64,000 nucleotides of DNA, from assembly GCF_040654195.1 (NCBI RefSeq), contig NZ_JBFAHM010000003.1, positions 248,001 through 312,000 of the forward strand. Reading direction: 5' to 3'. The stretch is from Hamadaea sp013361475. Lineage in GTDB: Bacteria; Actinomycetota; Actinomycetes; Mycobacteriales; Micromonosporaceae. Every line of letters starts with the position of its first letter. The stretch's first letter is position 1. A program made the position numbers and the translations under genes. The notes below the pieces were generated by a model. The model did not search any database, had not been told where the DNA came from, and saw only the letters and a list, made by a program, of their open reading frames with translations. Of the stretch, positions 25,344-34,155 are shown piece after piece.

Positions 25344-27359
25344 TCAGGAGTGGGGGCGTTCCCGCGCCAGCTTCTCGAACGCGCTCAGCGACTCGGGGTT
25401 GGCCAACGCACCCTTCGCCGCCGCGCGGTCGACCGGCGTACCAGTCAGGATGCGTTTGACCGGGACCTCGAGCTTCTTCCCGGATAGGGTGCGCGGCGCG
25501 GCCGTGACCTGGTAGATCGCGTCCGGGATGTGCCGGGGCGAGAGCGCGGTACGCAGCTCTCGCGCGATCTTCGCGCGCAGCGCGTCGTCGAGCTCCAAGC
25601 CGTCGGAGAGCACGACGAAGAGCAGCAGTTCACCCGCGCCGCCCTCGGTGTCCTCCAGGTGGACGACGACCGAGTCGACGACCTCGTCCAGCGCCTCGAC
25701 CACGGAGTAGAACTCGGCCGTGCCGAGCCGGACCCCGCCGCGGTTGAGGGTGGCGTCGGAGCGCCCGGTGATGACGCAGCTGCCGTGGTCGGTGATGGTG
25801 ACCCAGTCGCCGTGCCGCCAGACGCCGGGGAACACGTCGAAGTACGCCTCCCGGTAGCGGCTGCCGTCCTCGTCGCCCCAGAAGCCCACCGGCATGCTCG
25901 GCATCGGTGCCGAAATGACGAGTTCACCCAGCTCACCGAGCACCGGCTTACCCGTCGGGTCGTACGCCTCCACCCGCGAACCCAGGCAGCGAGCAGCGAT
26001 CTCGCCCTCGTAGACGGGGTTGAGCGGGGTGCTGCCGACGAAGCCGGTGCACACGTCGGTGCCGCCGGACAACGACTGCAGCTGGAGCGTCTCCGACACG
26101 TCGGAGTAGACCCAGCGGAAGCCCTCGGGCGGCAGCGGTGCGCCGGTCGAGCCGAGGCCCTTGAGCCGGCTCAGGTCGGCCTCGTCCTTCGGGGACAATC
26201 CGGCCTTGCGGCAGGCCAGCAGGAACGGCGCGGACGTACCGAAGAAGGTCATCCCCGTCTGTTCGGCCATCCGCCAGAGCGCGCCGAGGTCGGGCCAGCC
26301 GGGATTGCCGTCGAACATCACGATCGCCGACCCGACGGCCGGGGCGGAGACGAGATAGTTCCACATCATCCAGCCGGTCGTGCTGAACCAGAACATCCGG
26401 TCGCCCGGACCCAGGTCGTGGTGCAGCGCGAGCATCTTGAGGTGTTCCAGCAGGATGCCGCCGTGCCCGTGCACGATGGGCTTCGGCAGCCCGGTCGTGC
26501 CCGACGAGTAGAGGATGTAGAGCGGCTGATCGAAGGCGACCGGCGTGAAGGTCAGCGGCTCGTCGGTGTCGGCGATCAACTCGGCCCAGCTCAGGTCGGC
26601 GTCCAAGCCCTGACCCGCGCCATCGCCTCGCCCGGTGTAGTCCAGTGCGACGGTGGCGCGTACCGAGGGCAGGGCGGCACGGATCCCGGCCACCTCGGCC
26701 CGGCGGTCCACGAGCTTGTCGCCGTAGCGGTAGCCGTCCACCGCCACGAGCACCACCGGCGAGATCTGGGTCCATCGATCGGTCACGCTCCGCGTACCGA
26801 ACTCCGGCGCGCACGAGGTGAAGATCGCCCCCAGGCTCGCGGTCGCCAGCAGCAACACGAGCGCCTCCGGCACATTCGGCAGGTACGCGGCCACGCGGTC
26901 ACCGGGCTGCACACCCAGTCGGCGTAGCCCGGCGGCGGCCCGGCGGACCTGGTCGCGCAGCTCGTCGGCGGTGAACACGACAGGCTCCCGGCTCTGCGAG
27001 TGGCCGAGCACCATCGGGGTGTCGCCGGACACGCCCGGCATCCGCAGGACGTTCTCCGCGTAGTTCAGCCTCGCGCCGGGGAACCACGTGCCGGTCGGGC
27101 CGAACGGCGTACCGGGGCCGAAGGGCGCGCCGGTGGTGTAGCCGCCCGACAGGACATCGGTCGGTTCGCTGTGGGCCACGACGTCGAAGTAGTCCCAGAT
27201 CGACCGCCAGAAACCGGGAAGATCGTCGACGGACCACTGCCACAGCTCGGCGTACGCCCCGAACTCCCGCCCGCGCTCGGCCGACAGCCACCGCAGGTAG
27301 TCGCCGATCCGGGACGTCTGCCGGACGTCCGCAGGCGGCCGCCACAGGATCGTGGTCAT
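25344..27359 (-). CDS. Acetoacetate-CoA ligase
   Basis: This 671-residue member of the adenylate-forming superfamily activates acetoacetate (or a related beta-keto acid) with ATP and CoA. The AMP-binding motif YILYSSGTTGLPKPIVHGHGG lies near residues 275-295, the GSTGAPLPPEGFRWVYS segment near 405 and the C-terminal lysine motif TLSGKKLEVPVKRIL near 630. The N-terminal GPTGTWFPGARLNYAENVL is typical of acetoacetyl-CoA synthetases rather than acetyl-CoA synthetases. GGAGGAG precedes the ATG. The gene stands alone and probably serves ketone-body or polyhydroxybutyrate use. Confidence 0.93.
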   Translation of the reverse strand: MTTILWRPPADVRQTSRIGDYLRWLSAERGREFGAYAELWQWSVDDLPGFWRSIWDYFDVVAHSEPTDVLSGGYTTGAPFGPGTPFGPTGTWFPGARLNYAENVLRMPGVSGDTPMVLGHSQSREPVVFTADELRDQVRRAAAGLRRLGVQPGDRVAAYLPNVPEALVLLLATASLGAIFTSCAPEFGTRSVTDRWTQISPVVLVAVDGYRYGDKLVDRRAEVAGIRAALPSVRATVALDYTGRGDGAGQGLDADLSWAELIADTDEPLTFTPVAFDQPLYILYSSGTTGLPKPIVHGHGGILLEHLKMLALHHDLGPGDRMFWFSTTGWMMWNYLVSAPAVGSAIVMFDGNPGWPDLGALWRMAEQTGMTFFGTSAPFLLACRKAGLSPKDEADLSRLKGLGSTGAPLPPEGFRWVYSDVSETLQLQSLSGGTDVCTGFVGSTPLNPVYEGEIAARCLGSRVEAYDPTGKPVLGELGELVISAPMPSMPVGFWGDEDGSRYREAYFDVFPGVWRHGDWVTITDHGSCVITGRSDATLNRGGVRLGTAEFYSVVEALDEVVDSVVVHLEDTEGGAGELLLFVVLSDGLELDDALRAKIARELRTALSPRHIPDAIYQVTAAPRTLSGKKLEVPVKRILTGTPVDRAAAKGALANPESLSAFEKLARERPHS

Positions 27360-27506
27360 GATCTACTCCTCCCGCCCGAGGTCATCGTTGACCTGGCCCG
27401 CCCATCTTGCCGCATCCTTCCACCCAGCCGCACGGTGGTGAGATGGCTCCGCCATACATCGCCCGGGGCCGACATATGTGGGATGTTCCGCGGGTGAACG
27501 CGCGAG

Positions 27507-27521
27507 TAGCCTGCGCGCATG
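27507..27521 (+). promoter_or_regulatory. Leaderless promoter of the membrane protein gene
   Basis: TAGCCT (27507-27512) lies 6 bases before ATG 27519, without a ribosome-binding site. Confidence 0.45.
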
Positions 27522-28091
27522 CGTCACGTCTGGAGCCTCGTCGCCGGGCTGATCGTCGCCCCTGTGCTGGTCGAGCTGGCCTCGATCCACTTCACCGCCG
27601 TCTGGGCCGACACGACCGGGGCGCAGACCGCCATCTACGCCGGGATGGGGCTCCTGCTCGGTGCGCTGGCCTGCTTGCAGACCTCGCCCGTCGGCCCCGT
27701 CGTCGCCGGGCTCCTGCTGGTCACCCCACGGCTGCTGGCCTACAGCTTCGGCATCGGTGTGCCCTTGGACTCGCTCGGCTTCCGGCTGGCCGACGGCGTG
27801 ATCGTCTCGCCATGGATCGGCGCTTACTCGCCGATTCTCTTCGTGGGCGGGGTCGCCCTGCTGTTGGCGGCGGCGAGCCCGAGCCGGTGGCGCGGCCGCC
27901 CGAAACCCCCGCCGGTCGCCCCACCCGTTGAACCGGTGGTCGACACTGGACGCATAGACGCGGTGGCGGCCTGGCGGCCGTTCCCCGCGGACGGCACACA
28001 GACGGCCGCCCCGGCCGCGCCTCCGACGCAACCCGAGCCGCACGGTTCGGCGCCGCTGACGGGACCGTGGGCGCCGCCGCCGATCCGCTGA
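27519..28091 (+). CDS. Membrane protein of a local paralogous family (member 2)
   Basis: This 190-residue protein begins MRHVWSLVAGLIVAPVLVEL and has about four membrane helices. A Pro/Ala-rich tail follows, ending GPWAPPPIR, which closely resembles the PWGPPPSR end of the protein at 12020. The segment LQTSPVGPVVAGLLLVTP matches VSPVGPLLVALL of member 1. It is followed 25 bases later by member 3 in the same direction, so these two form an operon behind a leaderless promoter. The function is unknown. Confidence 0.8.
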   Translation: MRHVWSLVAGLIVAPVLVELASIHFTAVWADTTGAQTAIYAGMGLLLGALACLQTSPVGPVVAGLLLVTPRLLAYSFGIGVPLDSLGFRLADGVIVSPWIGAYSPILFVGGVALLLAAASPSRWRGRPKPPPVAPPVEPVVDTGRIDAVAAWRPFPADGTQTAAPAAPPTQPEPHGSAPLTGPWAPPPIR

Positions 28092-28116
28092 CCATATTCG
28101 ACCTGGAGGCCCGAGC

Positions 28117-29295
28117 ATGCGTCATCTCGGTTCGTTCCTGCTCGCCCTGATCCTCGCGCCGATCGTGTACCTGCTGACCGGGCTGGGACTGAGCGCCTTC
28201 GGGCAGGCCGTCGAACGCGGCGTCGACCAGCGGCCGCTGGCGACCGTGCTGGCCCTGGCCACGCTCGTGGTCGGCGGCGGCGTGTACGCCGTCCTCGTGA
28301 TGGCGCGGCTGTCCCCGATCGGTCCGGCGCTGGCCGGATTCTTCTTCCTCGGGATGCCCGCCTGGCCGCTCGTCGACCCGGTCAGCTACCACCGCGTCCT
28401 CGACGACATCGGAGCGCGGTTCAACCTGCTCGGCGTGGAGATCCTCGGCATCGACGTGGTCGGCAGCTCCGGCCTGGGCGTCCTGTTGGCAGTGCCGCTG
28501 CTGGCGACGCTGGCCAGCCCACGCCGGTGGAGTCGCTACGACACCCGGCCGGCTGCTCAAGTGGCGTACCCGGGATATCCGGCCCAGCCGCCGGCGGCCT
28601 ATGCAGGCCCGACCCGGTACGCCACCCAGCCCGAGCCCGTGACCGAACAGCTGCCCGACGTGGCGCCGCCGACCCTGCACTACCCGCGATACTCGGCCCC
28701 CGTCGCGGTGCCTACGCCGCCCGCTGCGGCGACCGTCGTGCTCCCGCCCGCCTCCGGACCGCCGGTTCCGCCCTCTCCGCCCGCTCCGCAACCTACGCCG
28801 CCCGCCCCGGTGACCGTCGTGCTCCCGCCCGCCTCCGGACCGGCGGTTCCGCCCGCGACGCAACCATCGCCGCCGACTGCGCCCGCGTCTGCCGCGCCCA
28901 CGCCTGGGGCCGCCGCGCCAACTCCGCCCGCCGCGCCCGCGTCCACGCCTGGGGCCGCTGCGCCGACTCCGCCCGCTGCGCCTAGCGCATCCGCGTCGCC
29001 GATGCCGGCCGAAGCTGCGCCGCCCGCGCCGGAGACAACGCCTGTACCGCCGGTGCCGACCCGGGATCGGGCCGCCGACCAGGAGATCTCCATCCCGCGT
29101 CTGGAGCAGGACGAGCCGACCGAGCCCGCTCCGAAGCCCGACACGCCGAAGGCCGAGCTGCCGAAGCCCGAGCTGCCGAAAGCTGAGCCGCCCAGGTCCG
29201 AGCCGCCCAAGCCGGGGACGCCGAGCGCCGAGGCGGCGAAGCCGGGCGAGGAGCCGACCGTCAAGATCGATCCGGACACGCTCAAGCCGATCTGA
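28117..29295 (+). CDS. Membrane protein of a local paralogous family (member 3), long Pro/Ala tail
   Basis: This is a 392-residue protein. Residues 1-140 begin MRHLGSFLLALILAPIVYLL and hold about four helices, including MARLSPIGPALAGFFFLG, which matches the paralogues. Residues 150-392 are a low-complexity Pro/Ala/Thr region with repeated VTVVLPPASGP-type and TPGAAAPTPPA units, then alternating Lys/Glu/Pro (PKPELPKAEPP). The tail is likely exposed and disordered; it could span the cell wall or bind a partner. No enzymatic motif is visible. The segment TVVLPPASGPPVPP is repeated nearly exactly about 32 residues later, showing recent internal duplication. Confidence 0.78.
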   Translation: MRHLGSFLLALILAPIVYLLTGLGLSAFGQAVERGVDQRPLATVLALATLVVGGGVYAVLVMARLSPIGPALAGFFFLGMPAWPLVDPVSYHRVLDDIGARFNLLGVEILGIDVVGSSGLGVLLAVPLLATLASPRRWSRYDTRPAAQVAYPGYPAQPPAAYAGPTRYATQPEPVTEQLPDVAPPTLHYPRYSAPVAVPTPPAAATVVLPPASGPPVPPSPPAPQPTPPAPVTVVLPPASGPAVPPATQPSPPTAPASAAPTPGAAAPTPPAAPASTPGAAAPTPPAAPSASASPMPAEAAPPAPETTPVPPVPTRDRAADQEISIPRLEQDEPTEPAPKPDTPKAELPKPELPKAEPPRSEPPKPGTPSAEAAKPGEEPTVKIDPDTLKPI

Positions 29296-29371
29296 TCCGC
29301 GGCAGGGCACGGCAACCGGCAGCATCCCATGATCAAGTGCCCCCGGTCAGCTCTCGACGAGCCGTTTCGTT

Positions 29372-29431
29372 GATCATGTGCCGGTGGTATGCGCTAAACG
29401 GCTGAATTCCGCATACCACCGGCACATGATC
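29372..29431. repeat. Perfect 22-bp inverted repeat
   Basis: The arm 29372-29393 (GATCATGTGCCGGTGGTATG plus two bases) is exactly complementary to 29410-29431, with a 16-base loop. It lies between convergent genes and is probably a terminator or palindromic element. The rest of 29296-29563 holds shorter ATGATC palindromes and nothing else I recognise. Confidence 0.9.
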
Positions 29432-29546
29432 TCTGATTCGGGCGGCGAATCGCAGACGCCGGGCACATGATCATGCCCGTCCGGTCGGCGAAGTCGATCA
29501 GGGCGACAGGGGAACGATCAGGGTCGCGTGGACACGACACGCCGGT

Positions 29547-29572
29547 CGATCATGACGGATAGTTCATGATCG
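29547..29572. terminator. Palindrome spanning the stop of the TIGR03089 gene
   Basis: CGATCATGA (29547-29555) pairs perfectly with TCATGATCG (29564-29572). The right arm contains the last codons and the stop of the minus-strand gene. Confidence 0.55.
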
Positions 29573-30265
29573 CGCGGAAAGGACGAGGGTGGCGCGCTCG
29601 ACCCCAGCCCGCGCCTCCAGAGTGGACGGCGGCGTGTGGGCGGAGAGCACGAGGGTGCACCCGGCGACGAGGGGAGCGACGAGCCAGTCGACCACGTCGG
29701 GGTAGTCGTCGACGCTCAGGAGGACGCGTGATCCGGCGGCCAGCCCGAGCGCGGCGGCCCGCGAGGACGCGAATGAGACGAGTGAGTCGTGCGTGAATGC
29801 GCCGAGTGCAAGGTCTCCGTCGGCCGGGCGTGGCCCGCTGTAGTGGTCGCCGTGGACCCGGGCGGACGACACCCAGTCCTGTACGCCGGGAGCCAGGTCG
29901 CGTACGGGTAATGCGAACGGGTGCAGCCCGACGGCGAAGACGTCTGGTGCGTCCGCAACGGCGGAGGAGGGGCCGACGAAGGCGACGTCCAGCGGCGGTT
30001 CAGCGGAGACCGAGAGGCCGGCTGTCCACACGCTCAGGTAGAGCGCCGCGGTCTGCCAGTGGGGCGGCAGGTCGATCGCGGCTTTCGCGCCGGGGCCGAG
30101 GCCGCAGCCGTCGACCAGCAGATTGGCGGTCTTGGACACCCAGTTGGCGAGGGTGGCCCCGGACAATTCCGTCCGTTCGCCGGTGGCGTCGTCGTACCAG
30201 GTGAGCAACGGACGCGCCGGATCGGCGGAAACGACTGCCAGGAAGGCGGAGGACACGGTCGACAC
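29564..30265 (-). CDS. TIGR03089 family protein (AMP-binding enzyme relative)
   Basis: This 233-residue protein resembles only the N-terminal part of adenylate-forming enzymes (PLLTWYDDATGERTELSGAT, LANWVSKTANLLVDGCGLGPG). It lacks the ATP-binding SSGTTG motif and the C-terminal lysine domain, so it cannot be a full ligase. This short form is a recognised actinobacterial family (TIGR03089) of unknown function, often near polysaccharide genes as here. The GTG start at 30265 lies 6 bases behind TAGCGT on the minus strand (30277-30272), which suggests a leaderless message. It is divergent from the glycosyltransferase gene. Confidence 0.85.
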   Translation of the reverse strand: MSTVSSAFLAVVSADPARPLLTWYDDATGERTELSGATLANWVSKTANLLVDGCGLGPGAKAAIDLPPHWQTAALYLSVWTAGLSVSAEPPLDVAFVGPSSAVADAPDVFAVGLHPFALPVRDLAPGVQDWVSSARVHGDHYSGPRPADGDLALGAFTHDSLVSFASSRAAALGLAAGSRVLLSVDDYPDVVDWLVAPLVAGCTLVLSAHTPPSTLEARAGVERATLVLSARS

Positions 30266-30271
30266 ATGGTC

Positions 30272-30277
30272 ACGCTA
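30272..30277 (-). promoter_or_regulatory. Leaderless promoter -10 of the TIGR03089 gene
   Basis: TAGCGT read on the minus strand ends 6 bases before the GTG at 30265. Confidence 0.4.
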
Positions 30278-30431
30278 ACTCACGCGGTTGAGCAGGTGTC
30301 GCGTCGCGGACCCGCAAGCGTTGGCGTCCGGGCGTAAGGTAGAGACGACATCTGTGATGCGGCGCACAGCGATTGCCAGCACAGCGATTCCTCCGGCAAT
30401 CACTGACGACGCCGCCGGCGAAGGAGTGACA

Positions 30432-31550
30432 GTGGCCCGCGTGCTCGTCGACGCCACCAGCGTTCCAGCCGATCGGGGCGGGGTTGGGCGCTATCTGGAC
30501 GGTCTGCTCGGCGCCCTCGTCGACACCGAAGGCATCAGTGTCGTCGCCCAGCGCACCGACGTGGAGCGTTACCAGCGGATGTTGCCGCGCGCCGACGTCG
30601 TCGGCGCTCCGGCGGCGGTCGCCCACCGGCCGGCCCGGCTGGCCTGGGAGCAGACCGGTCTGCCGTTGCTGGCTCAGCAGCTGGGCGCCGACGTGCTGCA
30701 TTCGCCGTTCTACACCTGCCCGTTGCGCGCGACCTGCCCGGTCACGGTGACGGTGCACGATGCCACCTTCTTCACCGAGCCCGAGCATTACGACGCCGCC
30801 AAGCGGACCTTCTTCCGCAGTGCGATCAAGACCTCGTTGCGCCGGGCGGCCCGCGTCATCGTGCCGAGCAAGGCGACCCGCGACGAACTCATCCGGCTGC
30901 TGGACGCCGATCCCACCCGCATCGACGTGGCATACCACGGCGTCGATCCGGAGGCGTTCCACGCGCCGTCGGAGTCCGAGAAGGCCCGCGTACGCGCCCG
31001 GCTGGGGTTGGGAGTGGGCGACTATCTCGCCTTCCTCGGCGCGAAGGAGCCGCGGAAGAACGTCCCGAACCTGATCCGCGGCTGGGTGCAGGCGGTGAAG
31101 GAGCTGCCCAACCCGCCCGCGTTGGTGATCGCCGGGGGTTCCGGGCACGACGACGAGATCGATCGGGCGGTCGCCGAGGTGCCGGCCCACCTGCGGCTGC
31201 TGCGCCCCGGCTATCTCCGGTACGCCGACCTGCCCGGTTTCCTGGGCGGGGCGCTTCTGGCGGCGTATCCGAGTCATGGCGAGGGGTTCGGTCTGCCGGT
31301 GCTGGAGGCGATGGCCTGCGGGACGCCGGTGCTGACCACGCCGCGGCTGTCGTTGCCCGAGGTCGGCGGCGACGCGGTGGCGTACACGGGTGAGGATCCG
31401 GATCGGATCGCCAAGGATCTGCTCGCGTTGCTGGAGGATGAGGCTCGCCGCGTTACCCTGGCGCAGGCCGGGCTCGCCCGGGCCAAGGAGTTCACCTGGG
31501 CGGCGAGCGCCGAGGCGCACCTGGCCGCTTGGGCCCGAGCTGCGAGATAG
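30432..31550 (+). CDS. Glycosyltransferase family 4 (GT-B) protein
   Basis: This 372-residue retaining glycosyltransferase of group 1 starts at a GTG with AAGGAG upstream; another in-frame GTG lies 6 bases before. The N-terminal domain has VLVDATSVPADRGGVGRYLDG, the glycine-rich acceptor-side loop. The C-terminal domain has FLGAKEPRKNVPNLIRGW and HGEGFGLPVLEAMACGTPVL, the E-x7-E nucleotide-sugar motif. The likely role is transfer of a sugar (perhaps mannose, given the GDP-mannose gene next) to a cell-envelope glycan or lipid. The acceptor is not known. It is 157 bases upstream of manC in the same direction. Confidence 0.9.
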   Translation: MARVLVDATSVPADRGGVGRYLDGLLGALVDTEGISVVAQRTDVERYQRMLPRADVVGAPAAVAHRPARLAWEQTGLPLLAQQLGADVLHSPFYTCPLRATCPVTVTVHDATFFTEPEHYDAAKRTFFRSAIKTSLRRAARVIVPSKATRDELIRLLDADPTRIDVAYHGVDPEAFHAPSESEKARVRARLGLGVGDYLAFLGAKEPRKNVPNLIRGWVQAVKELPNPPALVIAGGSGHDDEIDRAVAEVPAHLRLLRPGYLRYADLPGFLGGALLAAYPSHGEGFGLPVLEAMACGTPVLTTPRLSLPEVGGDAVAYTGEDPDRIAKDLLALLEDEARRVTLAQAGLARAKEFTWAASAEAHLAAWARAAR

Positions 31551-31707
31551 GGCAAAACCGCGTAAATTTGGGCCACGACGCGAATGCCGTCTCGCGCCGA
31601 GCGTTTTGTCGCGCCCTGGCAAGCGACCCGGCGGACGTGCCGGTGAGGGAGTGGCCGTTTGGCGCTGCCCGCCGTGAGGTGAAGATTACTGCCCGGGAGG
31701 TAGCCGC

Positions 31708-32850
31708 ATGGCGGATGGTCGGACCACGGAGAATGGCGCGATGTTGTATGCCGTCATCCCCGCCGGGGGCAGTGGAACTCGGTTGTGGCCGTTGTCGAGG
31801 GCCGCGAACCCCAAGTTCCTGCACCCGCTGACCGGGACGGCCGCCACGTTGCTGCAGGCGACCGTGTCCCGGCTCGCGCCGTTGTCGCCGCCCGCGGACA
31901 CCCTGGTCGTGACGGGGGCCGCGCATGCCACGTCGGTCGCCCGTCAGCTCCCGGAGGTGCCCGAAGCCAACATCCTCGTGGAACCGTCGCCGCGCGACTC
32001 GTGCGCGGCGATCGGGCTGGCCGCCGCGGTCATCCAGCTCCGCGCGCCCGGTGCGGTGATGGGGTCTTTCGCCGCCGACCATCTCGTACGCGATGAGGCA
32101 GTCTTCGCCGATGTCGTGCGGCAGGCAGTGGCCGGGGCCGAGCAGGGTCTCCTGATGACGATCGGCATTCAGCCGACCCATCCCGAGACCGGCTACGGCT
32201 ACCTGCACTGCGGTGAGGTCGTCTCGGGCCCGGTTCGCCGGGTCGTCGAGTTCAAGGAGAAGCCGTCGCTGGAGGTGGCCGAGGAGTACGTCGCCTCCGG
32301 CCGCTACTTCTGGAACGCGGGCATGTTCGTCTGGCGTACCGACGTGTTCCTGGCGGAGTTGAGCCGGCAGCAGCCGCAGCTCCACGCGGGCCTGACGAAG
32401 ATCGCCGCGGCCTGGGACACCGACGACCGGGAGCGGGCGCTCACCGAGATCTGGCCGGAGTTGCCGAAGATCTCGGTGGATTACGCGGTGATGGAGGGCG
32501 CGGCGGCGCAGGGCCTGGTCGGCACGGTGCCGGGTGACTTCGGCTGGCACGACGTGGGTGACTTCGACACCTTGTGCGAGATGTTGCCCGGCGACCGGGA
32601 CGGCAACGTGGTCCTGGGGGAGCGCAGCGACGCCGACGACGACGTGGCGGTCAAGGAGGGCGTGATCCTGCACGACGTGGCCGACAGTCTGATCATCCCG
32701 ACCACCGGCCGGATCGTCGCCGCGCTGGGTGTCCGCGACATGATCATCGTCGACACCCCGGACGCCGTCCTGGTCTGCCCGCGGGACCGGGCGCAGGACG
32801 TCAAGAAGCTGGTGGACTCCCTCAAGGAGCGCGGCTCCGAGGTGCTGTGA
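31708..32850 (+). CDS. manC: Mannose-1-phosphate guanylyltransferase
   Basis: This enzyme makes GDP-mannose from mannose 1-phosphate and GTP. The 380-residue protein has the pyrophosphorylase start AVIPAGGSGTRLWPLSR near residues 15-31, then VEPSPRDSCAAIGLAA, FAADHLV with the metal-binding aspartate, VEFKEKPS and FWNAGMFVW. The C-terminal part is a left-handed beta-helix-like end without a fused isomerase domain, so it is the monofunctional form. GGGAGG precedes ATG 31708. With ManB (57508) and ManA (61432) it completes the route from fructose 6-phosphate to GDP-mannose. Confidence 0.95.
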   Translation: MADGRTTENGAMLYAVIPAGGSGTRLWPLSRAANPKFLHPLTGTAATLLQATVSRLAPLSPPADTLVVTGAAHATSVARQLPEVPEANILVEPSPRDSCAAIGLAAAVIQLRAPGAVMGSFAADHLVRDEAVFADVVRQAVAGAEQGLLMTIGIQPTHPETGYGYLHCGEVVSGPVRRVVEFKEKPSLEVAEEYVASGRYFWNAGMFVWRTDVFLAELSRQQPQLHAGLTKIAAAWDTDDRERALTEIWPELPKISVDYAVMEGAAAQGLVGTVPGDFGWHDVGDFDTLCEMLPGDRDGNVVLGERSDADDDVAVKEGVILHDVADSLIIPTTGRIVAALGVRDMIIVDTPDAVLVCPRDRAQDVKKLVDSLKERGSEVL

Positions 32851-32868
32851 CCAGGCGTTGAGCAAGTG

Positions 32869-32909
32869 CACGGGCGAGCGGTGTTCCCCCGAATCACCGT
32901 TCGCCCGTG
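32869..32909 (+). terminator. Terminator hairpin after manC
   Basis: The 15-base arms CACGGGCGAGCGGTG (32869-32883) and CACCGTTCGCCCGTG (32895-32909) pair with one mismatch around an 11-base loop. Confidence 0.75.
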
Positions 32910-33037
32910 TCCTTGCCGTCCCGACATCCTGCCGTAAGGGTTCCTGTCAGATCACCGTCTTTCAGCCCTGGCCGAAACACCCTGGTCGAACGGGTGGGTA
33001 GAGTCGTCCTGCAACGCCCCCGTCCGGCTGGTGGAAC

Positions 33038-34003
33038 ATGCTGCGGATCCACTTCACCGGCGCCGATCTCGCGCGTACGCGGCTGGCCTCGGCGCCGGAC
33101 CCGCTGTGGGAGCTCAGTCTGAGCATCCACGTGCTGCGGTCACGCCGTCTGGACATTACGCTCGGTGACTGGCGTCGGACGGTTGGTGACCGTCTGGTGA
33201 TGGGTGGACCCGTCCGGGCCGACGTCGACCTGCTGCTCGAACTGAACCCGCCGATCGGATACTTTCCCGACTTCCTCACCCCCGCCGAGGGCCGGACCGG
33301 GTTCTCCGCCGGCGTGGACGCCGTGCTGCGTACGCCGCAACGGGTGGTCCGCCGAGACCTCGACCTGCTGGCCCGGCACGCCCGGCCGTCGCCGTCGGCG
33401 ACCGACCTGGTCCGGGCGGGCGGGATGGGCGGACTGCGCCGGTCGCTCGTGCGCTATCGGGAGGTCGCCCTCGACCCCATCTGGCCCCGCGTACGCACAG
33501 CGGTCGAGTCCGACCTCGTCCAGCGGCGGCGGCTCCTCGCCCACGAGGGGGTCGACGGGCTCCTGTCCGGGCTGAGCGCCGGCGCCCGCTGGACCGGTGA
33601 GGCCATCGAGATCGAGTCCTACCAGGGCGACCGGGAGCTGCACCTGAACGGCCGCGGGCTGACCCTGATCCCGGCGTTCTTCAAGACGCCCGGCCGCCCG
33701 ATCACCCTCGTCGACGAGGACCTCCCGCCCGTGCTCGTCTACCCGATCGATCGGACGGCCGACGAGCTCAGCCGGCCGAAGGCGCTGAGCGAGCTGATCG
33801 GGCGTACGCGAGCCGCCGTGCTCGAGGCGATCGTGCACGGTTCGACGACGGGCGAAGTCGCCAAGAAGCTGGGCGTCTCACCCGCCTCGGCCAGCCAGCA
33901 CCTCACCGTTCTGCGTGATTCGGGCCTCGTGATGAGCGTCCGCGAGGGCAACCGCGTCCGGCATCTGCCGACCGTGCTCGGCCGCAGCCTCCTCGCCGCC
34001 TGA
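33038..34003 (+). CDS. ArsR-type transcriptional regulator with DUF5937-like N-terminus
   Basis: This 321-residue protein has its helix-turn-helix at the C-terminus, about residues 250-315 (RAAVLEAIVHGSTTGEVAKKL, VSPASASQHLTVLRDSG), typical of ArsR/GntR-like winged helices. About 240 residues precede it (FTGADLARTRLASAPDPLWEL) and match the DUF5937-type N-terminus common in actinobacterial ArsR proteins. No metal-binding cysteine pair is seen, so this is not a classical arsenic sensor. The target is unknown. It is monocistronic and followed by a C-rich spacer and palindrome copy 5. Confidence 0.85.
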   Translation: MLRIHFTGADLARTRLASAPDPLWELSLSIHVLRSRRLDITLGDWRRTVGDRLVMGGPVRADVDLLLELNPPIGYFPDFLTPAEGRTGFSAGVDAVLRTPQRVVRRDLDLLARHARPSPSATDLVRAGGMGGLRRSLVRYREVALDPIWPRVRTAVESDLVQRRRLLAHEGVDGLLSGLSAGARWTGEAIEIESYQGDRELHLNGRGLTLIPAFFKTPGRPITLVDEDLPPVLVYPIDRTADELSRPKALSELIGRTRAAVLEAIVHGSTTGEVAKKLGVSPASASQHLTVLRDSGLVMSVREGNRVRHLPTVLGRSLLAA

Positions 34004-34076
34004 CCCGCCCGCTCCGCCCCGCCCCGCCGGTGCCCGCCCCGCCCGTGCACCGCTCCGCCCGTGCCCGTTTTGTCCG

Positions 34077-34140
34077 CGCTGGATCAGGGATCCGGGTCGA
34101 ATCTTGGACCAAGATTCGACCGAGAACCCTGATCCAGCGC
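34077..34140. repeat. Conserved intergenic palindrome, copy 5
   Basis: The left arm CGCTGGATCAGGGATCCGGG and the right arm ending CCCTGATCCAGCGC surround CGAATCTTGGACCAAGATTCG. It lies between convergent genes, next to a C-rich low-complexity stretch (34004-34070). Confidence 0.88.
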
Positions 34141-34155
34141 TGACGGAGGTGGCGG

